This document shows, one piece after another, positions 8,648-16,198 of a DNA stretch of 33,119 nt (positions are counted from its first letter, which is position 1; the number at the start of each line of letters is the position of its first letter). A program made the position numbers and the translations under genes. The notes under the pieces are model-generated. The model was not told the origin of the DNA. It saw only the letters and a list, made by a program, of their open reading frames with translations, and did not search any database. The DNA is taken from IMG/VR virus record IMGVR_UViG_3300044859_001357, positions 1 through 33,119 of that record. One strand, given 5' to 3'. Source of the DNA: a virus.

Positions 8648-9076
8648 TCAGAGTTGGGACGGAGTGGTGAGTTTGATTTGATGGGCGAGCAAATCAGGCA
8701 CGTCGGTCGGCGTAATTTCGGTGCAAATCAAGCGGCCGCTGTAAGGCGTCGCGGCGGTCTCGCGCCAGTCGTGGAGGTGGTTGGCAATGGCTTCGGCGAG
8801 GTCGTCGGCGGGCGTTTCACCGGGGCGCAGGATCGGCTTGGAAAAGAGGGTGACGCTGAAACCGCTTTGAATGCGCGGGCCGTCGGCCGAGACGTCCTTG
8901 TTGGTGCCGCCCGTCCACGAAACCAAAACGAGGTTGCCGATTTGCTTGCCGATGACTTTGCGCAGGTCGCTGAGGATGTCGTGCTGGCGGTCCACTACGA
9001 TCCGGCAATCCGCGAGGATCGGCAGCGCCTGCAATGAGGCGGCAATCGCGTCGGCCTGTTCGTAAAAGCGGGACAT
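8648..9076 (-). CDS. Mu gp37-like head-tail joining or tail terminator protein
   Basis: A 142-residue protein. The N-terminus (YEQADAIAASLQALPILADCRIVVDRQHD) and a later segment (GFSVTLFSKPILRP, LAEAIANHLHDW) have the layout of Mu gp37 and tail terminator proteins, which close the tail tube at the neck. It lies between the gp36-like and tube genes in the standard order. Its stop is 4 bases before the next ATG. The family call rests on size, position and secondary-structure feel, not on a diagnostic motif. Confidence 0.6.
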   Translation of the reverse strand: MSRFYEQADAIAASLQALPILADCRIVVDRQHDILSDLRKVIGKQIGNLVLVSWTGGTNKDVSADGPRIQSGFSVTLFSKPILRPGETPADDLAEAIANHLHDWRETAATPYSGRLICTEITPTDVPDLLAHQIKLTTPSQL

Positions 9077-9079
9077 GGT

Positions 9080-9514
9080 TTAGAAATTGAGAAAAGTGGA
9101 GCCGCCGCTGACGGTGGTGGCTTCGGTGGATTCCGGGATGGTTCCGGTGGCGTCTTCAATCCGCACGTCGCCCTTGGCCACGGCGTCGAGGAAATCATGG
9201 GCTTTGCGTAACTCCTCCTTACGGGTTTCGGTCGATCCCTCGGACAGCGGCAGCGAGCCGACGAGCGCGTCGCGGGCGATGGTGCAGGCGGCGAACAGGC
9301 ACTCGTCGGGGATGGTTCCCGCCGCGCCGAGCTTGACGAGGTTTTCACGGTTGGAGGCGACCTTGCCGCGCACCATGGCCGTGACTTGCAGGATGATCTC
9401 GGCGAGCGTATCCACGCCGTCCGAGGCTTGATCGCCCGCATCGACGTAGCTCTCCAACTCGTCCTTGGCAAGACGGCCTTTGATGTTAACGGCGGTGAGG
9501 GTGATCCAAGACAT
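9080..9514 (-). CDS. Mu gp36-like (DUF1320-type) head-tail connector
   Basis: A 144-residue mostly helical protein. I chose the ATG at 9514 (MSWITLTAVNIKGRL) over a GTG at 9538. The stretch MSWITLT then DELESYVD, followed by LAEIILQVTAMVRGKVASN, matches the head-tail connector fold of Mu gp36/DUF1320, in which subunits form a ring below the portal. The conserved feature is the helix with VxxxVRGxV. It follows the major capsid gene after a stem-loop and precedes the gp37-like gene with a 3-base gap. Confidence 0.75.
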   Translation of the reverse strand: MSWITLTAVNIKGRLAKDELESYVDAGDQASDGVDTLAEIILQVTAMVRGKVASNRENLVKLGAAGTIPDECLFAACTIARDALVGSLPLSEGSTETRKEELRKAHDFLDAVAKGDVRIEDATGTIPESTEATTVSGGSTFLNF

Positions 9515-9529
9515 GAGAGGAAAAGAGAA

Positions 9530-9561
9530 CGGCCCCACCCGCGTTGATACGAGCGGGGCCG
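9530..9561 (-). terminator. Hairpin after the capsid gene (attenuator candidate)
   Basis: A 7-bp stem CGGCCCC / GGGGCCG lies between the capsid stop (9583) and the next ATG (9514). On the minus strand it is followed by TTCTCTTTTCC, an imperfect pyrimidine run. A partial terminator here would give more capsid transcript than downstream transcript. Confidence 0.5.
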
Positions 9562-9582
9562 ATCTTGGGTTTTAGGCAGCGA

Positions 9583-10500
9583 TTAGCTGAGGGTCAGGGC
9601 GAAACGAGCGGCGGCCGATGCGTTGTTCACATAGGCTGCTTCGGTCCATTCCGTGATGATTTTTTCGCCGAAATCCTTCTGAATTGCGCGAACGCCACCG
9701 AACGGGTTGGCGGAGACGCGGAAGGTTTTGAAGGCGGAGGCGTCGAACTGGTTGGCGTTGTCCGCTGCGAAGTAGATCCAGATTTCTGGGAGCGTCGCGT
9801 CGGTCAATGCGTTGTTCTTGGTGCTGGTCGTGCGGGCCGGAGTGTCGAAGGTCGCGGTGGAAACCATGCACTGGGTGTTCGGGTTGAGGAACAGCGAGCC
9901 GACGTCTTGGATCATCGGCGAAACCTTCGTTGCGTTGGGGTAGCGTGCGATGGTCTTGCCGTTGTTCTTGAAGTAGCTCCAAGCGGCCAAGCTGAACACC
10001 ACGCGGTTCGGGATCACGCCGAGGTTTTTGGCGAGCGCTTCCATTTGCGCGTCGATTTCGGCAACCGGGTCGGTGGTCGAGGACCAGCTTTTCGCGGTAG
10101 CGCCAACGCCCGTGCGTAGCACCGAGAGAGTTTCGCTCAGGCGGCTGTTGCCAGCTTGGGAAACGAGGTTGCGCACGCGAGCTTCGCGCAGCATCCGCGA
10201 GCCTTCGCCCGTGGTGGCAAGGTCGAGCTCGTGGTTGTCGATGATGTCGTGGAGCGCGTAAGGAGCCAGTGAGATGCTGATGCGCTCGCCGTCGGTGATC
10301 ACTGCGGTGGAGTCGCCGCCGATTGCGCGCTTGGCGCTTGGCACTTGGAGGCCGGAGCGTTTGGCGTAGTCGATGATCGAGAACGACGCGGCCCCCGTCT
10401 GAACGACAGGAGCGAGGAAGTCAGCGAGGGGCGAAGCGGTTTCTTGGAACAGTCCTTTGGCGAACTGGTTCAGAGTGGAGATGTTAGCAGGAGTAGCCAT
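9583..10500 (-). CDS. Major capsid protein
   Basis: A 305-residue protein of the HK97 fold type by size and position, directly after a small decoration protein and the protease/scaffold gene. Typical features: N-terminal residues FAKGLFQETASPLADFLAPVV, a middle section with HDIIDNHELDLATTGEGSRMLREARVRNLVSQAGN, and a C-terminal stretch with ASAFKTFRVSANPFGGVRAIQKDFGEKI. It lacks a long N-terminal scaffold domain, consistent with a separate scaffold. Capsid proteins of this length are common in Mu-like and B3-like phages. The ATG at 10500 has the leader CCACC and no Shine-Dalgarno sequence. A hairpin follows the gene. Confidence 0.85.
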   Translation of the reverse strand: MATPANISTLNQFAKGLFQETASPLADFLAPVVQTGAASFSIIDYAKRSGLQVPSAKRAIGGDSTAVITDGERISISLAPYALHDIIDNHELDLATTGEGSRMLREARVRNLVSQAGNSRLSETLSVLRTGVGATAKSWSSTTDPVAEIDAQMEALAKNLGVIPNRVVFSLAAWSYFKNNGKTIARYPNATKVSPMIQDVGSLFLNPNTQCMVSTATFDTPARTTSTKNNALTDATLPEIWIYFAADNANQFDASAFKTFRVSANPFGGVRAIQKDFGEKIITEWTEAAYVNNASAAARFALTLS

Positions 10501-10536
10501 GGTGGTGGGTCAGTGGATGGATTGAGGATTGGCGAA

Positions 10537-10914
10537 TTAAACGGTGACGGATGGATTGCCGAGGCAGACCCGGATCAGGTGGCCAGCAGCGGTAGCAGCT
10601 TGCAGGGCGACGCCGATGCAGGAGTTGGTCGAGGTAGCGGTTGCGACGCGGCCAGCGGTGGCAGGCATCACCTTTGCACCGAGCGCGATGGCTGCGGAGG
10701 CTTCGACGAACACGATGGAACCGGAGCCGAGCAGCGCGATGGCTGCGGCTTCACCGGAAGCAACGTCTTCAAGGATGATGCCAAGGCCGACGTCGGTGCC
10801 GGAAGTGCCAGCTGCGACAACAGTGCCGCTGGAAACCTTGACGTGTTGACCTTGCGAGAGGGCGGCACCCGCTGGGAGGGTGATGATTGGCAATGCAGAT
10901 GCGAGCGATGACAT
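10537..10914 (-). CDS. Head decoration protein (DUF2190-like)
   Basis: A 125-residue protein of low-complexity beta composition. The pattern is typical of DUF2190 capsid-stabilising proteins: a start with LPAGAALSQGQHVKVSSGTVV, a middle GIILEDVASGEAAAIALLGSG and an end with GVALQAATAAGHLIRVCLGN. These coat or cement the HK97-fold shell. It sits between the protease/scaffold and capsid genes, the usual place. Its ATG leader is ACCACC with no Shine-Dalgarno sequence. Confidence 0.8.
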   Translation of the reverse strand: MSSLASALPIITLPAGAALSQGQHVKVSSGTVVAAGTSGTDVGLGIILEDVASGEAAAIALLGSGSIVFVEASAAIALGAKVMPATAGRVATATSTNSCIGVALQAATAAGHLIRVCLGNPSVTV

Positions 10915-10937
10915 GGTGGTATTTCTTAGAGTTGGAT

Positions 10938-11990
10938 TTAGTTAGCGAAAGCGGATGGATCAATTTCGGAGGCGCGATCCCAGACGCGGGAGAACGTGGC
11001 GGATTCGCCGAGTTCCGTGCGGGCCTTGACTTGCGCGGCTTCGATGCGGGCGACGAGAGATTCAGGGCGGGCTTGGCCTGCTTCGATGATCGGTTGGTCG
11101 AGGCCGTCGTGCTGTTTGACGAGGCCAGCAAGCACCGTCTGCACGAAGGTTTCGCCGGAGGCGAGTTCGGCAGCGATGCGGGAGCAATAGCCGTCGCGGG
11201 TGGCTTCATCCTTGGGAGCGAGGCGACCGTCAGCAACGGCAGCTTCGACGAGGCCCTTGGCGCGCTCTTCACGGGCGGCGGAGGCTTCGGCGACAGCGGC
11301 TTCCTTCTCGCCCTTGAGTTCGGCGAGTTCGGCTTCCAGCTCGGCAATGCGGGCGGCTTTTTCGGCGTCGCTGAGGGTCATTTCAACGACGCGGTCGGCG
11401 GCGAGTTTTTCAGCATCGGGCAGGGCGGCTTCAGCAGCGGAAAGCAGGCCGCAAGTGGCGAGGATTAACATGGGGTGGGTAGTTGGTGTTGAGTTTGTCC
11501 CCGCGTCACTTGCGGCGATGCGCTCAATCTCCCGAAATGCGGGTTCATTCACTAGCGCTCCGAGTGGTCCCCGTTCTGGGAGTCCAGCCGGGCTGTGATC
11601 GTCGGCCAAATCGAAGCGCGGCGAGAAGTAGGCGAAGTCACGCCCCTCGATGGCGGCGGCACCTGCGCCGGACCAATCGACCGCGCAAAGCAGGCCGCGC
11701 CCGGCTTCGTAACGGAAGCCCGTTGGGTAGCCCGAAGTCGGCCCATCGGCCTCGTGTTTGAAGTCGAGACGGGGCTTGATGTTGCCCTTGGCCAATCGCT
11801 CCAGATCGGCTTGAAAAGCCGCCGCGATGGTGTCGCCCTTGTCGGCGTCCATCTTGACGAGGATGCCGTTCGGGTGGCTTTGCGGATAGATCAGGCTGTC
11901 GCCCTCCGGGATGTAGACGATCTCCGACGGCAAACCCTTGGCGGGCAGCGCGGAGGCGAGGGCGAGGACGAGACGGTTCACGCCTCGCAT
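10938..11990 (-). CDS. Mu gpI-like head maturation protease with C-terminal scaffold
   Basis: A 350-residue protein. The N-terminal half (GLPSEIVYIPEGDSLIYPQS, IKPRLDFKHEADGPTSGYP, DFAYFSPRF) matches the Mu gpI protease domain (Mu-like_Pro), which cuts scaffold during head maturation. Residues ~205-245 are a coiled coil (KAARIAELEAELAELKGEKE), and the C-terminal half is a scaffold-like charged helix region. In phage Mu the scaffold gpZ is made from an internal start inside gene I in the same frame. Here ATG 11471 (residue 174, MLILATCGLLSAAEAAL) is a candidate for the same trick. A GGGGACCACTC motif lies 91 bases before it. The full-length gene follows a 50-base gap that carries another copy of that motif. 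Confidence 0.85.
   Translation of the reverse strand: MRGVNRLVLALASALPAKGLPSEIVYIPEGDSLIYPQSHPNGILVKMDADKGDTIAAAFQADLERLAKGNIKPRLDFKHEADGPTSGYPTGFRYEAGRGLLCAVDWSGAGAAAIEGRDFAYFSPRFDLADDHSPAGLPERGPLGALVNEPAFREIERIAASDAGTNSTPTTHPMLILATCGLLSAAEAALPDAEKLAADRVVEMTLSDAEKAARIAELEAELAELKGEKEAAVAEASAAREERAKGLVEAAVADGRLAPKDEATRDGYCSRIAAELASGETFVQTVLAGLVKQHDGLDQPIIEAGQARPESLVARIEAAQVKARTELGESATFSRVWDRASEIDPSAFAN
11562..11572 (-). promoter_or_regulatory. GGGGACCACTC motif inside the protease gene
   Basis: An exact GGGGACCACTC on the coding strand inside the protease frame, 91 bases before the possible internal scaffold start at 11471. It is one of four exact copies. Since it codes for Gly-Pro-Leu in the protein, it could also be a chance match. 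Confidence 0.4.
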
Positions 11991-12024
11991 TGCACGACCG
12001 ATCCACGCCGGATGCTATCCGGGG

Positions 12025-12035
12025 GAGTGGTCCCC
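12025..12035 (-). promoter_or_regulatory. GGGGACCACTC motif before the protease gene
   Basis: An exact GGGGACCACTC lies in the 49-base gap between the gpF-like stop and the protease ATG (11990), 35 bases before that ATG. Here the bases can form GGGG-ACCACT-CCCC, a small hairpin. It may be a regulatory RNA or DNA element. Confidence 0.5.
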
Positions 12036-12039
12036 GCTC

Positions 12040-13068
12040 TTACTCGTTAGACGGCGGGAAAAGAATCGCATCCCCGCCATCCGTGACGGGCAACCCTTGG
12101 GATGGAGCGAGCCGCTCATTGAGGTCGGCGATGGCCTTGCGGTATTTCTCCGCCTTGCCCACTTTGCCGCTGAGAATAGCGTCTTGCAGCCCTTCGTTAA
12201 GTTGCTCGGCACGCACCTTGACGACGGCGATCTTGGCCGCTTCCTGCGGGCTGCGTGGCTTCGGGGCGGCTTGCAGCTCGGCGATGAGCGCGGCCTTGAT
12301 GTCCGGGTCCATGGCTTTGACTGAAGCGAAAAGCCCGTCGCTGAATTTCGGTTGCGGCTTGGCCTCGGCGGTCTTTTCACCCGTTAGCCCGAGCGCGGCG
12401 GCGTCCTCTTTGGAAACGTCCTCTTGATTGCACCCGGAACTGTAACCATACGGCCCCCACGGCACTTCAAACCCGCCGATGTCTTTCGCGTTGTGAAACT
12501 CGGCCCAGCGCGGATCGGTCTTGAGCAGCACTTCGCCGAGGTTGTCTTGGTGGCGCTGGCGCGGAGTTTGCACGCCCCGCTCGCGGATCAAACGGGCGGC
12601 GGGAAACGCGTCCAGCGCGGCGGGCGTCATCCCCTGCTTCCACTGGCCGTAGCCGTAAGCCTGCCTGACGTTGGTGTCGAAGATCAGCCGCAGCCGCGCC
12701 TCGCTCTTGATGTCGGTGATGCTGCTTTGATCCGTGTCGAAAAACTCCTGCTTCGTGGCCATCCCCTCGGCGATCATGAACTCGCGCATCTTCCGCACGA
12801 AGTGGGCGCGGTCGAAGACGCTGAGGGCTTCGGATTGCACGCCGTCCGGGTTGGTGACGGTTTCCTTAACTCCGGCCATGTAGTCGAAAATCAGCGAGTG
12901 CGCCCGGTCGAGGAAGCGGGCGCTTTCAACTCGGGCCGAGAAGAAGGCGCGGCTGCGAAACTCCGGCTCATGCGTCGCCCAGCCTGCCGAATCCCACTCC
13001 GCCGGGAGTTGTTCCTTGTCGGCGAGAAAGCTGATCGCTTCCTTGAAGGGCATGGGTTCGTTAATCAT
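12040..13068 (-). CDS. Mu gpF-like minor head protein
   Basis: A 342-residue protein. The stretch FSARVESARFLDRAHSLIFD and a long helix, then RLRLIFDTNVRQAYGYGQWK, FHNAKDIGGFEVPWGPYGYSSGCNQEDV and KKAAALGL-type residues match the Mu gpF/SPP1 gp7 family of minor head proteins. These attach near the portal and aid head assembly and DNA ejection. It starts by a 4-base ATGA overlap with the gpG-like stop, so the two are translated together. The C-terminal ~90 residues are helical and charged (KAEKYRKAIADLNERL). The order portal, gpG-like, gpF-like differs from Mu, where F precedes G. Confidence 0.8.
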   Translation of the reverse strand: MINEPMPFKEAISFLADKEQLPAEWDSAGWATHEPEFRSRAFFSARVESARFLDRAHSLIFDYMAGVKETVTNPDGVQSEALSVFDRAHFVRKMREFMIAEGMATKQEFFDTDQSSITDIKSEARLRLIFDTNVRQAYGYGQWKQGMTPAALDAFPAARLIRERGVQTPRQRHQDNLGEVLLKTDPRWAEFHNAKDIGGFEVPWGPYGYSSGCNQEDVSKEDAAALGLTGEKTAEAKPQPKFSDGLFASVKAMDPDIKAALIAELQAAPKPRSPQEAAKIAVVKVRAEQLNEGLQDAILSGKVGKAEKYRKAIADLNERLAPSQGLPVTDGGDAILFPPSNE

Positions 13069-13727
13069 GATGAAAGGATTTCAAGCAAGCTCCGACGATA
13101 CCGATCCATGAACGCATCGGAAAGCAAATTGTTGGGAGGCAGCGCCCCCGGCCACGGCTTATGCGTGACGCTGCGCACCAGCGCGTAAACGGCGCGGATG
13201 GTGTTGGTTTTGATGGTCGAGGTTCCGGCCGCTGATTTGCCTTTGCCACGCTCACCCGTGACCACTCCGCCGACCCGCTCAAACAAAGCTCGCTTGCCTT
13301 TGATCACAAAGAGATTCGTGCGGGCGAATATCTCGTAGTCCGCAGCGCGTCGGCCGCGTGCTTCAGCAATGAGCGGGATCGTGAGGAACTTCGTCCGCTT
13401 CGGCACGACGGTGCCGCCCGTTGATTTGAATTTGAGGTGCCGGGCGTCATTGGTGATCGTGGCCCCTTGCTGGTCAGCGCTCTGGAAGCTCCAAGCCCGC
13501 GTGACGTCTGACCCGTAGCTGCTGCCGTCAGTGGATGGGCCGAGGTAACGCTTCCCTTTCCATCCTCCCGCTTGGTCAAATTCGCGGTGGTAAGCGATTG
13601 CGGCGGTCACGGCTTCCCGCCCGCCCTGCTCATTGATGGCCGAGCTGTCCGCGCCCGTCATGGCCGAAATAGCCCGCCGAAGCATCGGACTCGCGCCATC
13701 GGTGACGCTGACCCGGATCTCAATCAT
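13065..13727 (-). CDS. Mu gpG-like virion morphogenesis protein
   Basis: A 220-residue protein with an N-terminal helix (DGASPMLRRAISAMTGADSS) and a basic middle section with KGRK-like residues (GGTVVPKRTKFLTIPL, FVIKGKRALFERVG). These features fit the Mu gpG-type virion morphogenesis proteins, which act in head completion or head-tail joining. Both ends overlap its neighbours by 4 bases (ATGA), placing it firmly between the portal and gpF-like genes. Sequence recognition is moderate. Confidence 0.65.
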   Translation of the reverse strand: MIEIRVSVTDGASPMLRRAISAMTGADSSAINEQGGREAVTAAIAYHREFDQAGGWKGKRYLGPSTDGSSYGSDVTRAWSFQSADQQGATITNDARHLKFKSTGGTVVPKRTKFLTIPLIAEARGRRAADYEIFARTNLFVIKGKRALFERVGGVVTGERGKGKSAAGTSTIKTNTIRAVYALVRSVTHKPWPGALPPNNLLSDAFMDRYRRSLLEILSS

Positions 13728-15520
13728 GGCCGCTTGAAGCGTTGCGTGCTGCCTGCAAGGGCTGCGCTGCCGATAGCTTCCTCAAAGGCGGTTTGCAGGG
13801 TGTCGGTGTCGAGCAGGTTGAATAATTCCGGCAGTTGCTTCTGCGCCTTTTCCAGCGCGGCGAGGAAGTCAGCGTCGCTCACGTTCTTGGCCATAGCCAG
13901 CGCGGCGAGGCGGTCAAACATCGGGCGGACTGGGGCCAGCCATTCGCGGGCAACGCCCGTCAGACCCTCCAGCACGGCGCTGGACAGTTGCTCGATGTCG
14001 GACAGCTTCTTCGCGGGCTGATCCGCAGCGGCGGCGGCGGCAACTGGAAGTGGGTTCACGCGCCCCTTTGTTTCATGAGGAAAAACAACAACTCCCGGCG
14101 CAGGATCTCCCTGCGCACCATCCGGCGACGCGTGAAAAATTTTCTCCCCATCAGCGGGCAACGGCACGCCGAGGTCTTCGTAGACGAACGCTTCCGACAT
14201 CGGAAGGTTAAGGCGGGCGAGAATCTCCATTCGTTCGGCCTTGGCCTTGGAGTCGGATGCTTCCTCACGGCGCACCCACATTTCCGGCAAGTCTTCGCGT
14301 CCTTCGCCCCAGTTGTGCGCGACGATCGCCGGGATCAATTGACGGGATAAGACTTCACCCACGAAATCCGCAAGGCCATCCACCACGCCGTCGAGCGTTT
14401 CCGCATGGACTTCGCCGAGCGCCCGGCTGCCTTGGTTGGCGGTGCCGCTGGTCAAGGTTTGGCCGAGGATGAACTTGTCGCACTGCTCATCGGCGAGGTC
14501 GATCAACACCTTCTGCGGCAGTTGGTCGCCGCCCTTGGCTGCGTCGAGCACGTTGATCTTGGTTCCCGTCTTGGTGACGATGTAACCATTGGCCCCGATG
14601 GAATTGAGCGCGGCCTCGACGCTGCGCTGGTCTTTGGAATCGGCCACCTCGGCGTGACGCCACGGGATGCCGTAGATTTGCGTGAAGCTCATCAGCCACT
14701 TGAGGCCGTAGCTGCTCGCCAGCCAATAGCCCGTGAGCGCCCGCAGCGGCGCGCCAACGAGCGGGTGGCCCGTGTGGCCGGAGTTGACCGCCACCAAGAA
14801 ACGATGCGCCGGGAAGTCTTGCATGGCGTAGCTGCTGCCGCTGCCGGAGGCGTCCAGCATGAGGCGGTCTGACGTCGCTTCGTAGGTCGGGTAGCCGTAG
14901 TAGCGGGCGGGCAGTTGCTTGGTGCAGCGCGGCCTCCACGTCTTATCCTTGTCCTGCGTCCAATGGATTTCCGATACGGAGTGCCCGTAGTAGTAGCCGA
15001 AAACGATGTTGCGGATGGTCGCTTCCAATCCGTTCTCACCCCGATCCGAGGCCGAGCGCATCCGCCAGACGAGGTCTTCGATCTCTGCCGCCATTTGCTC
15101 CGCTTGTGGGTCAGGGTTTTCCCCGCGCTTGGCGTAGGGCAAGACCTTCCACGGCGAGCAGATCACGCGGCGGGCGATCTCGTTGAGGTTCTTTTGCAAG
15201 CGCGGCCATGTGTCGAGCATCGCGTTAAAGAGCATTGCCTGCATCCGCAGGTCGCCGCCCCATGCCGAGGACAGGGTTGCCCGCACGTCGCCCGGCAACT
15301 GGTCGCGCTCGAAAAAGTCCAGCGTCCGTTCTTGTGGCGCGGGTTGAATCATCGGCGTATCATCGCGCTCAATCGTGCGAAGGGTCGCGGCCGCAGTAAT
15401 GGTGTCGCGGCGGAGCGGCAGGGCAGAGCCGATGGGCAGGAAGGCAGTTTCCATGAGCGCGGATTCTGGCCGTGATCCCCACGCGAAGTCGCGGCTTTCG
15501 AGTGGTCCCCCTTTGCTCAT
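13724..15520 (-). CDS. Portal protein, Mu gp29-like (DUF935)
   Basis: A 598-residue protein when read from ATG 15520; ATG 15454 (METAFLPIGS) may be the true start because a GGGGACCACTC motif lies 46 bases before it. It contains the portal-type stretch LNEIARRVICSPWKVLPYAKRGENPD and the DUF935 signature YGYPTYEATSDRLMLD, KWLMSFTQIYGIPWRHAEV and a middle QTLTSGTANQGSRALGEVHAE. The last resembles the TSG-GSxAxGEVH motif shared by Mu gp29 portal proteins. It forms the dodecameric ring through which terminase packages DNA. The C-terminal 100 residues are helical. Confidence 0.9.
   Translation of the reverse strand: MSKGGPLESRDFAWGSRPESALMETAFLPIGSALPLRRDTITAAATLRTIERDDTPMIQPAPQERTLDFFERDQLPGDVRATLSSAWGGDLRMQAMLFNAMLDTWPRLQKNLNEIARRVICSPWKVLPYAKRGENPDPQAEQMAAEIEDLVWRMRSASDRGENGLEATIRNIVFGYYYGHSVSEIHWTQDKDKTWRPRCTKQLPARYYGYPTYEATSDRLMLDASGSGSSYAMQDFPAHRFLVAVNSGHTGHPLVGAPLRALTGYWLASSYGLKWLMSFTQIYGIPWRHAEVADSKDQRSVEAALNSIGANGYIVTKTGTKINVLDAAKGGDQLPQKVLIDLADEQCDKFILGQTLTSGTANQGSRALGEVHAETLDGVVDGLADFVGEVLSRQLIPAIVAHNWGEGREDLPEMWVRREEASDSKAKAERMEILARLNLPMSEAFVYEDLGVPLPADGEKIFHASPDGAQGDPAPGVVVFPHETKGRVNPLPVAAAAAADQPAKKLSDIEQLSSAVLEGLTGVAREWLAPVRPMFDRLAALAMAKNVSDADFLAALEKAQKQLPELFNLLDTDTLQTAFEEAIGSAALAGSTQRFKRP
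15500..15510 (-). promoter_or_regulatory. GGGGACCACTC motif near the portal start
   Basis: An exact GGGGACCACTC (in a run of five G) lies 46 bases before ATG 15454 and 10 bases inside the longer frame from 15520. Sequence next to it (CGAAAGCCGCGA) resembles that next to the 16179 copy (CGCGGCTTTCGC). The match supports 15454 as the real portal start, if the motif acts upstream of genes. Confidence 0.45.
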
Positions 15521-15546
15521 CCGGGCGACATCCTTACGCGGGGGGT

Positions 15547-16134
15547 TCAGCTAATGAGGTCTTCGACGAGGATCAGCGGAAAGGTTTTCTGGTCGGCTAA
15601 CTCAAGCGCGGCGGCTAGCTGCCCGTAATACGCGGGCCATTGTTCCGCCGGAAGCGTCACGCAGCCCTCGGAGGACGTGCCACTGATCCCGCCCCGGTGC
15701 AGATTAATCCCGAAGCAGCCCGTCTCTTCGTTATGCACGGTGCCGTCGGCTTTCACCCGTTGAACGGTCACGGGTGCGGCTCCCTGCCCGAACGCCATGT
15801 AGCCAGTTGGGCGGCTCGGGTGGTGCTTGAGTCGGCGGAACTCCCAGCACCCAGCCTTGAGGCGGGCCATGAATTTCTTGGCGGCCGTGTTCCAGCCGAA
15901 GCGGCTTGGATCGGTGTTGCCGTTCCAAGAGGAAAAGCCGTGAGGGGAAACGATGAAAAGGGCATCGTCATAAATGCCCACGTCATTGACTCCGGCCTTG
16001 CCCATCGTGTCCCGATAGTAACCGCGCACTGCCAAAACGTAAACCGCAGGCAATGTTTCGCCGTAAGCCGACGAGGCTTTTGCCGTGACTATCGCGCGCG
16101 ATGCTTTGGGTTTTACCTTGGGCAGAGTCTTCAT
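15547..16134 (-). CDS. L,D-transpeptidase-fold protein, endolysin candidate
   Basis: A 195-residue protein. Residues ~30-60 (AVYVLAVRGYYRDTMGKAG...GIYDDALFIVSP) begin the fold. Residues 146-160 carry H146-R-G-G...S155-x-G-C158-V-T-L-P, which mirrors the His...Ser-x-Gly-Cys catalytic site of YkuD/L,D-transpeptidases and related phage lysins. If active it would cleave or rearrange peptide cross-links of the cell wall. No signal peptide is visible, so export would need a holin. It lies between terminase and portal, away from the small lysis cassette, which is unusual. An alternative is a virion-associated wall enzyme used at entry. Confidence 0.55.
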   Translation of the reverse strand: MKTLPKVKPKASRAIVTAKASSAYGETLPAVYVLAVRGYYRDTMGKAGVNDVGIYDDALFIVSPHGFSSWNGNTDPSRFGWNTAAKKFMARLKAGCWEFRRLKHHPSRPTGYMAFGQGAAPVTVQRVKADGTVHNEETGCFGINLHRGGISGTSSEGCVTLPAEQWPAYYGQLAAALELADQKTFPLILVEDLIS

Positions 16135-16178
16135 GCGCGGGCAAGATGCGTCGAATCAAACGGCGATGCGAAAGCCGC

Positions 16179-16189
16179 GAGTGGTCCCC
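16179..16189 (-). promoter_or_regulatory. GGGGACCACTC motif before the lysin candidate
   Basis: An exact GGGGACCACTC, extended to a run of seven G, lies between the large terminase stop and the lysin ATG, 45 bases before that ATG. This is one of four exact copies in the late region. Confidence 0.5.
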
Positions 16190-16198
16190 CCCTTTTTC

